Origin: Bacillota bacterium
GTDB lineage: Bacteria > Bacillota > Clostridia > Acetivibrionales > DTU013
Assembly (NCBI GenBank): GCA_023411575.1
Contig: JAEYOP010000047.1
Coordinates: 1-64,000 of the forward strand
Direction of reading: 5' to 3'
DNA: 64,000 nt
Part shown: piece by piece, positions 25,317 through 34,119 of the stretch
Layout: every line of letters begins with the position of its first letter
How positions within the stretch are numbered: position 1 is the first letter of the stretch
Made by a program: the position numbers and the translations under genes
Notes under the pieces: generated by a model
Told to the model about the DNA's origin: nothing
The model's database searches: none
Seen by the model: only the letters and a program-made list of their open reading frames with translations

Positions 25317-27350
25317 ATGGACAGAAGGAATGATCCTTTGCTGGATGCGTTTCTCTACGAAACAAAGCAGATCCTGGAAAAGGCGGAACGGATCCTGCTG
25401 GAATGTGAAAAAACAAAGACCCTGAACAGCGAGAGCATCAATGAAATTTTCCGGATCATGCATACCATAAAGGGCTCCTCGGCCATGATGGAATTTGCCG
25501 GCATATCCGAAACCGCCCATGCGGTGGAGGACCTGTTCTTCCATATCCGGGAACGGCATCCGGCCGTGGATTTCGAAAGGGTGGCGGATATCATTCTCCA
25601 TGCCGCCGACTTTATCGGGCATTCCATCCTGAAGATCGAAAACGGCGAAGAGCCGGAGGCGCAATACGACGAAATAAAGCAAACCATTGACGTTTATCTA
25701 CAGGAGCTGAAGGGAAACGGAGCTATCCCCGCCGACCAACCGGCCCCAAAGGCGGAAGTCCGGGAGAAACCGGTAAAGCGGGCCAAAAGCGCAGCCAGGC
25801 AGGAGGCGGATTATCTCGTATGGATCCGGTTCGACGAGGACTGCGACATGGAAAGCGTCCGGGCCTTCGCCACCATGAAGCAGCTCGAGGATCTCGCCGC
25901 AGTCGTTGAAACGATCCCCGCCGACCTGGAGGATTTCGACCGCTCCTCCGAGCTGATCCGGAAAAACGGATTTGAGCTTTATGTAAATAGCAAGTCTACT
26001 CCGGAGGAGATCGATCAATTCATCCGGAGCCGTACCGTCTACCTGAAGGACTGCCGGGTCAGCGCCCTGTTCCGGGAGCCCGGAGCCGGCGGTGCGGAAA
26101 GGCAGGTCTCCTCCGCCTCCGATTCAAAAGAAAAAGGGCAGGTCAAATTGACCGCCCGGCAGAATTTCATCAGCGTCAATGTGACCAAGCTGGACAAGCT
26201 CATGGATATTGTGGGCGAGCTGGTCATCTCCGAGGTCATGGTCACCCGGAATCCGGAGATCACGAAGCTAAAGATCCGGAGCTTTATGAACGCTGCGAAC
26301 CAGATGAAGAAAATCACTACGGAGCTGCAGGACATCGTCATGTCCATCCGGATGGTGCCCATCGGTCCGACCTTCTACAGCATGCAGAGAATCGTCCGGG
26401 ACATGTGCAAAAAGCTCAATAAGGACGTGGAGCTCATTATTTCAGGCGAGGATACGGAGGTGGACAAAAACATCATCGAATCCATAGCCGATCCCCTGAT
26501 GCATCTGCTGCGCAATGCCATCGACCACGGCATCGAGGATCCCGACACAAGAGTACGCCTGGGCAAGCCGCCGGGGGGCAGGATTTACCTGTCCGCCCGC
26601 AGCGAAGGCGGAGATGTCTGGATCACGCTGCGGGACGACGGCAGGGGGCTGAACCGCGAGGCCATCCTGAACAAGGCCATGGAAAACGGCCTGATCGCCA
26701 GGGACCCCTCGGAGCTTACGGATAAGGAGGTCTGGAGCTTCATCCTGATGCCGGGTTTTTCAACGAAAAAGAAGGTCACGGAGTTTTCGGGAAGAGGCGT
26801 CGGAATGGACGTCGTCATGAAGAATGTGGAGAAGATCGGCGGGCGGCTGAATATCGACAGTGAAGCTGGAAAAGGCTCTACGTTTGCAGTCAAGATCCCG
26901 CTGACCCTCGCTATCATCAACGGCATGGAGATTTCCGTCGGCGGCAGCTGCTATACGATCCCCCTCACCATGATCAAGGAATCCTTCCGCCCCAAGGGCG
27001 TCCGCACCGTCAGGGACAACGAAGGCCGCGAGGCCATCATGCTGCGGGGCGAATGCGTCGAGATCATGCGGCTCCACAAGGAGTTCCGGGTCCCTACGGA
27101 GGTGACAAGCCTCGAAGACGGAATTCTGATCATTGTACAGAACGAATCGCTGACATACGGCATTTTTGCGGACAGGCTGCTGGGCGAGCACCAGGTCGTT
27201 GTCAAGCCGGTGCCGAAATACATGGGAAAAATAGACGGCGTTTCAGGCTGCTCCGTCCTGGGAGACGGCAGCATCAGCCTGATATTGGATATCGCCGGCT
27301 TACTGGACCGGAAAAGGAAAAACGATATCAGGAGGGGTGAAAATGAATGA
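25317..27350 (+). CDS. cheA: Chemotaxis histidine kinase CheA
   Basis: Kinase of 677 residues with the full CheA order: P1 phosphotransfer domain with His49 (IMHTIKGSSAMMEFAG), linker, a CheY/CheB-docking P2-like domain (about 160-265), P3 dimerisation helices (KLDKLMDIVGELVISE), P4 ATPase with N box HLLRNAIDHGIEDP, G1 DDGRGLNR and G2 FSGRGVGMDVV, and P5 CheW-like domain at the C-terminus. ATG 25317 follows AAAGGATGG. Its last 8 nt overlap the cheW start. Confidence 0.95.
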   Translation: MDRRNDPLLDAFLYETKQILEKAERILLECEKTKTLNSESINEIFRIMHTIKGSSAMMEFAGISETAHAVEDLFFHIRERHPAVDFERVADIILHAADFIGHSILKIENGEEPEAQYDEIKQTIDVYLQELKGNGAIPADQPAPKAEVREKPVKRAKSAARQEADYLVWIRFDEDCDMESVRAFATMKQLEDLAAVVETIPADLEDFDRSSELIRKNGFELYVNSKSTPEEIDQFIRSRTVYLKDCRVSALFREPGAGGAERQVSSASDSKEKGQVKLTARQNFISVNVTKLDKLMDIVGELVISEVMVTRNPEITKLKIRSFMNAANQMKKITTELQDIVMSIRMVPIGPTFYSMQRIVRDMCKKLNKDVELIISGEDTEVDKNIIESIADPLMHLLRNAIDHGIEDPDTRVRLGKPPGGRIYLSARSEGGDVWITLRDDGRGLNREAILNKAMENGLIARDPSELTDKEVWSFILMPGFSTKKKVTEFSGRGVGMDVVMKNVEKIGGRLNIDSEAGKGSTFAVKIPLTLAIINGMEISVGGSCYTIPLTMIKESFRPKGVRTVRDNEGREAIMLRGECVEIMRLHKEFRVPTEVTSLEDGILIIVQNESLTYGIFADRLLGEHQVVVKPVPKYMGKIDGVSGCSVLGDGSISLILDIAGLLDRKRKNDIRRGENE

Positions 27351-27852
27351 GCTTGGCATGCAGTACGAGCCTGTGGAAGACACCATGCAGGGCAAGTACC
27401 TGACCTTCGTACTGGATCAGGAGCACTACGGGCTGGAAATCCGGGTAGTGACCGAAATTATCGGAATGCAGAACATCACGGTAGTCCCGGATCTCCCGGA
27501 GTTCATGAAGGGTGTGATCAACCTGAGAGGAAAGATCATTCCGGTCATCGACGTAAGGATGAAATTCAAAAAGCCTCCGCAGCCGTACCACGACCGCACC
27601 TGCATCATCATTGTCGAAATCGGCGACATGCCGGTGGGGCTGATCGTGGACAGGGTGGCGGAGGTGCTCAATATTCCCGATGAAAACATCGTGGCGCCTC
27701 CGGACGGCAAAACGGGTTTTTCAAACCGGTACCTTCAGGGCATCGGAAAGGTCGGGAACGAGGTCAAGCTGCTGCTTGACAGCAACAGGCTGCTTTCGCT
27801 GGCGGAGACGGACCAACTAAGGGATGACCGAATCATAAAAACGGATTCTTGA
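27343..27852 (+). CDS. cheW: CheW coupling protein with element-encoded C-terminus
   Basis: SH3-like adaptor of 169 residues linking CheA to receptors, with the typical segments YLTFVLDQEHYGLEIRVV, GVINLRGKIIPVIDVR and GLIVDRVAEVLNI. ATG 27343 lies 5 nt after AGGAGGGG and overlaps the end of cheA. The natural C-terminus has been replaced: from codon AGG at 27820 on, the last 10 residues (RDDRIIKTDS) and the TGA come from hairpin element copy 2. Without the element the frame would read LNTMEHSNS and stop at TAA 28004-28006. Function is probably intact because the conserved core ends earlier. Confidence 0.93.
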   Translation: MNELGMQYEPVEDTMQGKYLTFVLDQEHYGLEIRVVTEIIGMQNITVVPDLPEFMKGVINLRGKIIPVIDVRMKFKKPPQPYHDRTCIIIVEIGDMPVGLIVDRVAEVLNIPDENIVAPPDGKTGFSNRYLQGIGKVGNEVKLLLDSNRLLSLAETDQLRDDRIIKTDS

Positions 27853-27977
27853 GTGAGGGATTTTTCGTCCTTACAAGGCGGAGGAAGGCGTAATAATTGT
27901 TTTATTGCAACTGACGACAACACAGTAAGGACGGAAAATAACCACTCAAGAACCGGAATTTATGATTCGGCCATCCC
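27820..27977 (+). repeat. 157-bp hairpin (MITE-like) element, copy 2
   Basis: Second copy (27821-27977 plus a leading A) between the cheW core and mcp, in the same orientation as copy 1. It differs from copy 1 at 12 positions. Of the differences in paired regions, one is a double compensatory change (element positions 34 and 124, C-G to T-A), several swap Watson-Crick for G.U pairs, one restores a pair, and only position 151 breaks one. Flanks are TA (27818-27819) and TG (27978-27979). It supplies the 3' end of the cheW reading frame. Confidence 0.85.
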
Positions 27978-28020
27978 TGAACACGATGGAGCATTCCAAT
28001 TCATAATAGGAGGAGTCGAT

Positions 28021-30243
28021 ATGCTGAAAAACGCGTCAATCCGGTCTAAACTAATCATAATGGTGGTCATTCCCCTCGTTGCCCTGGTATTGATCTCGAT
28101 CCTTGCCGTCTATACGATGGATTCCTTGAACTTCGATATGAAAACCAAGGTAAGGGACCAGAATTACTCCGCCATTTCCCTCGTTCTCAACGCCGACAGG
28201 GATATGTACCAGTCCATGGTGGGGCTGAAGGCAATGATCTACGAAAGCACCGATGCGGAACAGCTGGCGGCCGCTACGGAAACGATGCAGTCCAACCAGA
28301 ACGATGTCCGGAATAGGATTTCGGAGGCGGAGAAGAGATTCCCGAAGGACGACCCTTACTGGGGAACCCACCGGGATAAAAACGGCAAGCTGATCTCCGA
28401 ATATTTTGCGGCCTTTGACGCCGCCTTCACCCAATGGACGGATGCGGTCGCCAAATCGGTGGAAGCGGGCAAAACCGCCAGCAATGACGAAGACTTCAAC
28501 CTGGCCAGGGACAACCTGAACCTGATCGGCGAAATGATCGACGAGGCCACCGATGACATCGTCAATATCAACGAAGCCAACAAAAACCGGCAGGAGTGGT
28601 TCATTCTGGCCGTTAACGGCCTCCTGCTGCTGGGCATGGTATTCCTGCTGTCCCGTATGGTCCGGATGATCTCCGTCCCTGTGAAGGAGCTCACCGGCTA
28701 TGCCGAAAAAATATCCCAGGGCGAAACGGAATTTTCCTTTAAAATCGATTCGAAGGATGAGATCGGGCGCCTCAAGAAGGCCTTTTCCGATATGGTCAGC
28801 GATTTGAGACTCAAAGCGGATGTGGCTTCGGAGATTTCAAAGGGAAATCTGAACGCCAAAGTGGTCATCCGTTCCGACCGGGACAAATTGTCCATCAGCA
28901 TGGAGAGCCTCCGGAACATCCTGTTCCAGATGGTCCAGGACATCAATATGCTGACCGGCGCGGCGCTGGCCGGAGAACTGTCCACCCGGGCGGATGCCGG
29001 CAAGCAGCAGGGCGATTTCAAGAAGATCATCGAAGGGATCAACGCCACGCTGGATGCCATCGTCGGCCCGATCAACGAGGTCTCCGACGCGATGGAGGCC
29101 GTGTCCAAGGGCGACCTCGGCGTATCGGTGCGGACCCATTACAGCGGCGATTATGCGCGGCTGGCCGATTCGGTCAACCGGACCGTGCTGAACCTGAAGA
29201 ACCTGATCGATGAAATCGCCGGCGTCCTGGAGCAAATGTCCGAAGGAATTCTGGATATGGAGAATATCCGGGAGTATGAAGGGGATTACAACCGGATTTC
29301 GGAATCCATGAACACGATCCTGGAATCGCTCAACGGCCTGATCGGCGATATCACGAAAGCCTCGGACCAGGTCGCCACAGGCTCCCGCCAGGTTTCCGAA
29401 GGAAGCATGCAGCTCTCCCAGGGCGCGACGGAACAGGCCAGTTCCGTGGAAGAGCTCTCCGCCAGCATGACCCAGGTGGCGACCCAAACCAAGATGAACG
29501 CTTCCAACGCGACGCAGGCCAACCATCTCGCCCTGGAAGCCAAGGAAAACGCGGACCGGGGAAACAGCCGCATGAAGGACATGCTCCGGTCCATGGAAGA
29601 TATCAACGAAGCCTCGGAAAACATCTCGAAAATCCTCAAGGTCATCGACGACATCGCGTTCCAGACCAACATCCTGGCCTTGAACGCCGCCGTGGAAGCG
29701 GCCAGGGCGGGCCAGCACGGCAAGGGCTTCGCCGTCGTCGCCGAAGAGGTTCGCAACCTGGCGGCCAGGAGCGCCGACGCCGCCAGCGAAACGACGGAGT
29801 TCATCGAAGCGACGGTCAAAAAGGTGGAGATCGGCACCAAGATTGCCAGCGAAACGGCCTCCTCCCTGCTGGGGATCGTGGACAGCTCCGCAAAGGTGGC
29901 GAACCTGGTCGGGGAGATCGCGGCCGCATCCAACGAGCAGGCCAGCGGAATCGCCCAGATCAATGTGGGTATCGAGCAGGTGTCCAAGGTCATCCAGACC
30001 AATTCGGCCACCGCGGAGCAGAGCGCCGCAGCCAGCGAAGAGCTGATGACGCAGGCCCAGCTGCTGAACGACAATATCAGCCGGTTCAAGCTGCGGCAGG
30101 AATACAGCCTGTCGGAAAAGGCCGCTTTTTCCAGCCAGAAGCCGGCTGTGAAAAGGAGGCTCGGAACCGTCCATTCCCAGTCTGCTTTGCCAAGGCCCAG
30201 ACCTCAGATCACTCCAGGGAACACGGATTTCGGAAAATACTAG
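28021..30243 (+). CDS. Methyl-accepting chemotaxis protein, poly-HAMP
   Basis: Receptor of 740 residues. TM1 is near residues 12-32; a helical extracellular sensor (about 33-190) with charged residues resembles a four-helix bundle; TM2 is near 196-215. A HAMP domain follows and then further HAMP-like repeats (GELSTRADAG, SKGDLGVSV, SEGILDMENI) up to about residue 430, longer than the usual single HAMP. The signalling tip reads ALNAAVEAARAGQHGKGFAVVA. There is no C-terminal CheR-docking pentapeptide. ATG 28021 follows AGGAGGAG; the longer open frame from 27853 is an artefact of the inserted element. Confidence 0.92.
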   Translation: MLKNASIRSKLIIMVVIPLVALVLISILAVYTMDSLNFDMKTKVRDQNYSAISLVLNADRDMYQSMVGLKAMIYESTDAEQLAAATETMQSNQNDVRNRISEAEKRFPKDDPYWGTHRDKNGKLISEYFAAFDAAFTQWTDAVAKSVEAGKTASNDEDFNLARDNLNLIGEMIDEATDDIVNINEANKNRQEWFILAVNGLLLLGMVFLLSRMVRMISVPVKELTGYAEKISQGETEFSFKIDSKDEIGRLKKAFSDMVSDLRLKADVASEISKGNLNAKVVIRSDRDKLSISMESLRNILFQMVQDINMLTGAALAGELSTRADAGKQQGDFKKIIEGINATLDAIVGPINEVSDAMEAVSKGDLGVSVRTHYSGDYARLADSVNRTVLNLKNLIDEIAGVLEQMSEGILDMENIREYEGDYNRISESMNTILESLNGLIGDITKASDQVATGSRQVSEGSMQLSQGATEQASSVEELSASMTQVATQTKMNASNATQANHLALEAKENADRGNSRMKDMLRSMEDINEASENISKILKVIDDIAFQTNILALNAAVEAARAGQHGKGFAVVAEEVRNLAARSADAASETTEFIEATVKKVEIGTKIASETASSLLGIVDSSAKVANLVGEIAAASNEQASGIAQINVGIEQVSKVIQTNSATAEQSAAASEELMTQAQLLNDNISRFKLRQEYSLSEKAAFSSQKPAVKRRLGTVHSQSALPRPRPQITPGNTDFGKY

Positions 30244-30251
30244 ACGAATGC

Positions 30252-30270
30252 GGCCCCCGCCAAGGGGGCC
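30252..30270 (+). other. Intercistronic hairpin between mcp and cheR
   Basis: GGCCCCC (30252-30258) pairs with GGGGGCC (30264-30270) around a 5-nt loop. No T run follows and cheR begins 27 bp later, so it is more likely a stabilising hairpin than a terminator. Confidence 0.5.
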
Positions 30271-30296
30271 GTTGACTCGGAACGGATGTGAATTGC

Positions 30297-31112
30297 GTGG
30301 AACCGATCACGAAGCAGGAATTCGCGCGGCTTAAAACCATAATGGATGAACGGTTCGGAATCGAAATCAAGGACGGCAAAATCACCCTGGTGGAGAGCCG
30401 CCTCAGCAAAACGCTGGCGGAAAGAGGCATGTCCCGCCTGGGACAATATCTGGACGCCGTTATGCGGGACAGGACCGGCGCTCTCGAACAGGAGCTGGCT
30501 CAGAAGCTGACTACTAACCATACCTATTTTATGAGGGAACCGGAACATTTCCGGTTTTTTCAGGAAACCGTCCTCCCCTGGCTGGTCGGCACGGTCCGGG
30601 ACGGCGACCTGCGGACCTGGAGCGCCGGCTGCTCCTCCGGTGAGGAGCCCTATACCCTGGCCATGTGCATGGCGGACTTTTTCAATCTCCGGTCGGAAAG
30701 CTGGAATACGAAAATACTGGCCACGGATATCTCCGCCGCCGTGCTGGAACGGGCGGTGGAGGCCATCTATCCCGTGGAAAGCCTGCAGAACATCCCCGAC
30801 CGGTGGAAGAAGCTCTATTTCGAAAGCCTGGACAGCGAACGGGTCCGGGTAGGTGCAAAAATCCGGGAGGAAGTCATCTTCCGGCATTTGAATCTGATCG
30901 AGCAGGTTTTCCCCTTTAAACGGAAATTCCACCTGATCCTTTGCCGGAACGTCATGATCTACTTCGATACGCCGATGAAAAACCGGCTGATCAAAAAGTT
31001 CTATGATGCCACCGAACCCGGCGGCTACCTCTTTATCGGGCATTCGGAAAGCCTGGGGCGGGACACCTGCGGTTACAAATACATAAAGCCATCCATTTAC
31101 AGAAAGGAGTGA
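30297..31112 (+). CDS. cheR: Chemoreceptor methyltransferase CheR
   Basis: Transfers methyl groups from S-adenosylmethionine to receptor glutamates; 271 residues. N-terminal helical domain (ITKQEFARLKTIMDERFGI), then the methyltransferase fold with RTWSAGCSSGEEPYTLAM (cofactor site), ATDISAAVLERA and LILCRNVMIYF. I prefer GTG 30297 (GGAT 9 nt upstream, giving the usual MEPIT start); GTG 30288 in the same frame is the alternative. cheB starts 8 nt after its stop. Confidence 0.93.
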   Translation: MEPITKQEFARLKTIMDERFGIEIKDGKITLVESRLSKTLAERGMSRLGQYLDAVMRDRTGALEQELAQKLTTNHTYFMREPEHFRFFQETVLPWLVGTVRDGDLRTWSAGCSSGEEPYTLAMCMADFFNLRSESWNTKILATDISAAVLERAVEAIYPVESLQNIPDRWKKLYFESLDSERVRVGAKIREEVIFRHLNLIEQVFPFKRKFHLILCRNVMIYFDTPMKNRLIKKFYDATEPGGYLFIGHSESLGRDTCGYKYIKPSIYRKE

Positions 31113-31119
31113 ACCCGGC

Positions 31120-32148
31120 ATGAAAAAGAAAATCGAGGTCCTGATTGTCGACGACTCGATCTTTTTCAGGGAAGCGCTCAACATGCAGCTTTCCAGGGAC
31201 CCCGACCTGATCGTGGTCGGAGAGGCGCAGGACGCCGCCGAGGCCATCGTGAAAATAGAGGCTTTGAAGCCCGACGTCATCACGCTGGATGTGGAAATGC
31301 CCGGCATGAACGGGATCGAATTCCTGCGGCGGGTTATGCCCAGGTACGCCATCCCCGTCGTGGTGGTAAGCTCGGTCAACAGCTGCGTTTTCGACGCTCT
31401 CAGCGCGGGCGCGCTGGATTTTGTGGCGAAACCCGATACCAGGGCCCGGATCGGCTATGATCTTTTTATAAACGAGTTGAAGGTAAAGATCAAGGTCGCC
31501 TCGACGGCGAACCGGTCCATTCTCAAAACCATGACTAACGGTCCGGAGGCCCCCGCCTCCTCCGCGAAGCAGCCTGGAATCATTGCCATCGGCGCGTCCA
31601 CAGGGGGAACGGAAGCGATCTACGAGGTGGTAAAGGAGCTTCCGAGGAACATTCCCGGCATCGTGGTCGTTCAGCACATGCCCCCCGTATTTACCCGGAT
31701 GTACGCCGAACGGCTCAACAATTCCTGTATCCTGGAGGCAAAGGAGGCCGAAAACGGCGACCGGATCTATCCGGGCAGAATGCTTGTCGCCCCGGGCGAT
31801 TTCCAGCTTCGGGTGAAAAAAGGTCCCGGCGGCTACTTCGTGGAGTGCATCAAGGAAGAAAAGGTAAGCGGCCACTGCCCTTCCGTCGATGTCTTGTTCC
31901 AATCCGTCGCGGATAAGGCCGAAGGAGACGCCATCGGCATCCTGCTCACCGGCATGGGGAGCGACGGCGCAAAGGGCCTTCTGGAAATGCGAAGGAAAGG
32001 AGCCATTACCATCGGCCAGGATGAATCGACCTCCGTGGTTTACGGCATGCCGAGGGTGGCCTATGAAATCGGAGCCGTCGGAAAGCAGCTCCCCCTGAGC
32101 AAAATATCCGCCGAAATTATGCGAATACTCCATATCGTGCAGTCCTGA
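31120..32148 (+). CDS. cheB: Chemoreceptor methylesterase CheB
   Basis: Response-regulator methylesterase/deamidase of 342 residues. Receiver domain with Asp10-Asp11 and phospho-acceptor Asp57 (TLDVEMPGMNG), linker, and esterase domain with the catalytic triad Ser160 (GASTGG), His186 (VVQHMPP) and Asp282 (GMGSDGA). AAAGGAGTG overlaps the end of cheR. It is the last gene of the operon; no cheC, cheD, cheX or flagellar genes are present in the window, so the output could be something other than flagellar swimming. Confidence 0.95.
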   Translation: MKKKIEVLIVDDSIFFREALNMQLSRDPDLIVVGEAQDAAEAIVKIEALKPDVITLDVEMPGMNGIEFLRRVMPRYAIPVVVVSSVNSCVFDALSAGALDFVAKPDTRARIGYDLFINELKVKIKVASTANRSILKTMTNGPEAPASSAKQPGIIAIGASTGGTEAIYEVVKELPRNIPGIVVVQHMPPVFTRMYAERLNNSCILEAKEAENGDRIYPGRMLVAPGDFQLRVKKGPGGYFVECIKEEKVSGHCPSVDVLFQSVADKAEGDAIGILLTGMGSDGAKGLLEMRRKGAITIGQDESTSVVYGMPRVAYEIGAVGKQLPLSKISAEIMRILHIVQS

Positions 32149-32313
32149 GAGGTGAAGACAAGATTGATCCCTTCGCGAGCTGTTCTTAAACATAGACAAA
32201 TAAATGAATGTTGGCGATACCCCCGAACGGAATGCATAGGCAGGAACGAACCGGGCAGGATTAACATAAATTATATTATTGGAGTTTATATGCTAAGAAG
32301 GGAGAAATGACCC

Positions 32314-32940
32314 ATGTACGGTTATTATCGCGACAACACGTCCGTCCTGCCCGCGCAGAACCAGTTCAATCCAATGACGGCCATGCCGGTGCAGAATCAG
32401 TATAATCCAATGATGAACATGCCGACGCAAAATTCGTTCAACCCTATGATGACCATGCCGATGCAGAATCAGTACAACCCTATGATGACCATGCCGGCAC
32501 AGAATACGTTCAATCCAATGATGGCCATGCCAATGCAGAACCAGTACAACCCGATGCCGGCGGCGCCTGCGCAGAACCAGGGGAATCCGATGGGAAACCT
32601 GCCGGAGCAGTTGGAAAACCTGTACCCGAAAACCTACAACATCCTCAAGCCCGCCGTTGAAAACGCCTGCGAAAAAATGAAGGGAAAGCACGGTCCGATG
32701 CATACGCCCAACCAGGGGGAAGTGGAATCCATGGTCACCGATATCTTAAACAAGGTGGAGCCGGAGGTGGAAGTCGCCGTCAACAACGGGGCAAAGCCCA
32801 ATGAAAGACTGTTCATCGGAGGCGGCAGGCGGATCCTGAGGGACTTCATCGCGGCGCTGCTGATCGGAAGCCTGATTACCGGGAGATCCTCGGCGTATTA
32901 CCCGGGATACTATGGATACGCCCCCATGTATTTTTACTAG
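32314..32940 (+). CDS. Asn/Pro/Met-rich tandem-repeat protein
   Basis: Unrecognised protein of 208 residues. After a short start (MYGYYRDNTSVLPA) come about seven 12-residue repeats of the form QN-x-[FY]-NPMM-x-MP-x (about residues 15-98), alternating QNQY and QN[ST]F so that the DNA has a 36/72-bp period. A conserved-looking globular part follows (YPKTYNILKPAVENACEKM and RILRDFIAALLIGSLI), ending in a Tyr/Gly-rich tail. There is no signal peptide; one hydrophobic segment lies near residue 185. AAGGGAGAAA precedes ATG 32314. It could be a spore-coat or surface-associated protein, but nothing proves this. Confidence 0.7.
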   Translation: MYGYYRDNTSVLPAQNQFNPMTAMPVQNQYNPMMNMPTQNSFNPMMTMPMQNQYNPMMTMPAQNTFNPMMAMPMQNQYNPMPAAPAQNQGNPMGNLPEQLENLYPKTYNILKPAVENACEKMKGKHGPMHTPNQGEVESMVTDILNKVEPEVEVAVNNGAKPNERLFIGGGRRILRDFIAALLIGSLITGRSSAYYPGYYGYAPMYFY

Positions 32941-32980
32941 GGATCGGCTAAAAACGGGCCCTGACCCGTAATCCAGGTAC

Positions 32981-33016
32981 GGACGGAATCTGCTGTCTTT
33001 CCAGGAGATTCCGTCC
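32981..33016. terminator. Likely terminator between convergent genes
   Basis: GGACGGAATCT (32981-32991) pairs with AGATTCCGTCC (33006-33016) between the repeat-protein gene and the convergent dehydrogenase gene. The tail is only moderately T-rich on the plus strand (GTTGTTTTAC further on). Confidence 0.5.
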
Positions 33017-33038
33017 GCTGCCTTACTTGCTTGTTGTT

Positions 33039-34100
33039 TTACTTCACTTCCTCGTCAAATACCACTGCGACCTTTCCGCACTTTCCTTCCGCCATCAGGC
33101 TGTAGGCTTCCGATACGTTGTCCAGAGTAAAGCGGTGGGTTACAAGATCCTCGGGATGGATGCCCCAGCGGACAAGCCGCTCCACCAGTTCCTCCATCTT
33201 CCAGATGCTGGTCACCCACGAGCCGTAAATGGTCTTCTGTTCATGGATGATATCGGGGCTCGGATTGAATTCCACCGTTCCGCCCTCTCCGACAAACGCG
33301 ATCTTTCCCCACTTGCGGGTCGCGCGGATCGCCAGCTGGCGCCCGGAGGTGTGGCCGGAGCAGTCGATGGCGCGTTCTACGCCGAAGCCGCCGGTAAGCT
33401 TCAAAATATTCTCCAGCGTATCCGGACCCGAAAGGAATACATGGTCCGCAAGCTTTTTGTCCAGTGCGATCTGGCAACGTTCCTTCGTCACGTCCACCCC
33501 GATTAGCTTTTGCGCGCCCATGGCTTTCGCCAGCATGAGGGTGGCCAGGCCGACGGGGCCCAGACCGACGACCAGCACCGCGTCGTTGCCGGATATCCCG
33601 ATTTTTTCAAGCCCTTCGTAAACGGTCCCGAAGCCGCAGGCTACCTGCGCTCCGTCCGTATAGGTCAATTCATCCGGCAGCAGCACGCAATCCTTTTCAT
33701 CCGCAAGGATGTATGGCGCCATGCCGCCGTCCCGCTGCCAGCCGTATGCCGCCCGGAGGGGACTGGTGCAACTGATCATATAGCCCCTGCGGCAGTCGTT
33801 GCAAAGCCCGCAGCCGGAAATGTGGTAAAGGACAACCCTGTCGCCTTCCTTGAACCTTCTCATTCCGGGCCCGCATTTTACGATCTGCCCGGCGGGTTCA
33901 TGCCCCGCGATCCTGTCCTGGTAGCCTTCCGGCCCTTTTCCAAGGTGCTCGCGGTAGATGGCCCGGATATCGCTTCCGCAGATAGTGGACGATTTCGTGC
34001 GGACCAGAACCTGTCCGTGCCCCGGCTCCGGTATTTCAACTTCTTTCAGCACAACGGTGCTGTTTCCCGGCAAATATGCCGCTTTCATCAATTCGCTCAT
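33039..34100 (-). CDS. Zinc-dependent alcohol/polyol dehydrogenase
   Basis: Medium-chain dehydrogenase of 353 residues. The catalytic-zinc region is STICGSDIRA with GHEPAG, the structural-zinc cysteines lie in SGCGLCNDCRRGYMISC, and the NAD(P) site is VLVVGLGPVGLA. It oxidises or reduces a secondary alcohol of a sugar or polyol; the substrate is not evident. GGGGGAG precedes ATG 34100. It is the last gene of the operon aldo/keto reductase - FucU - dehydrogenase, with a 19-bp gap to the FucU gene. Confidence 0.85.
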   Translation of the reverse strand: MSELMKAAYLPGNSTVVLKEVEIPEPGHGQVLVRTKSSTICGSDIRAIYREHLGKGPEGYQDRIAGHEPAGQIVKCGPGMRRFKEGDRVVLYHISGCGLCNDCRRGYMISCTSPLRAAYGWQRDGGMAPYILADEKDCVLLPDELTYTDGAQVACGFGTVYEGLEKIGISGNDAVLVVGLGPVGLATLMLAKAMGAQKLIGVDVTKERCQIALDKKLADHVFLSGPDTLENILKLTGGFGVERAIDCSGHTSGRQLAIRATRKWGKIAFVGEGGTVEFNPSPDIIHEQKTIYGSWVTSIWKMEELVERLVRWGIHPEDLVTHRFTLDNVSEAYSLMAEGKCGKVAVVFDEEVK

Positions 34101-34119
34101 GCTATTGCTCCCCCCGTAT

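Noticed and set aside
27853..28020. N-terminal extension of the chemoreceptor back to 27853
   Set aside because: The extension translates the inserted hairpin element. A strong ribosome binding site and ATG at 28021 give a normal receptor start.
32356..32607. CRISPR-like array with 36-bp period
   Set aside because: The repeats are translated without stops as QNxxNPMM units inside an ORF with a good ribosome binding site, and there are no unique spacers or cas genes.
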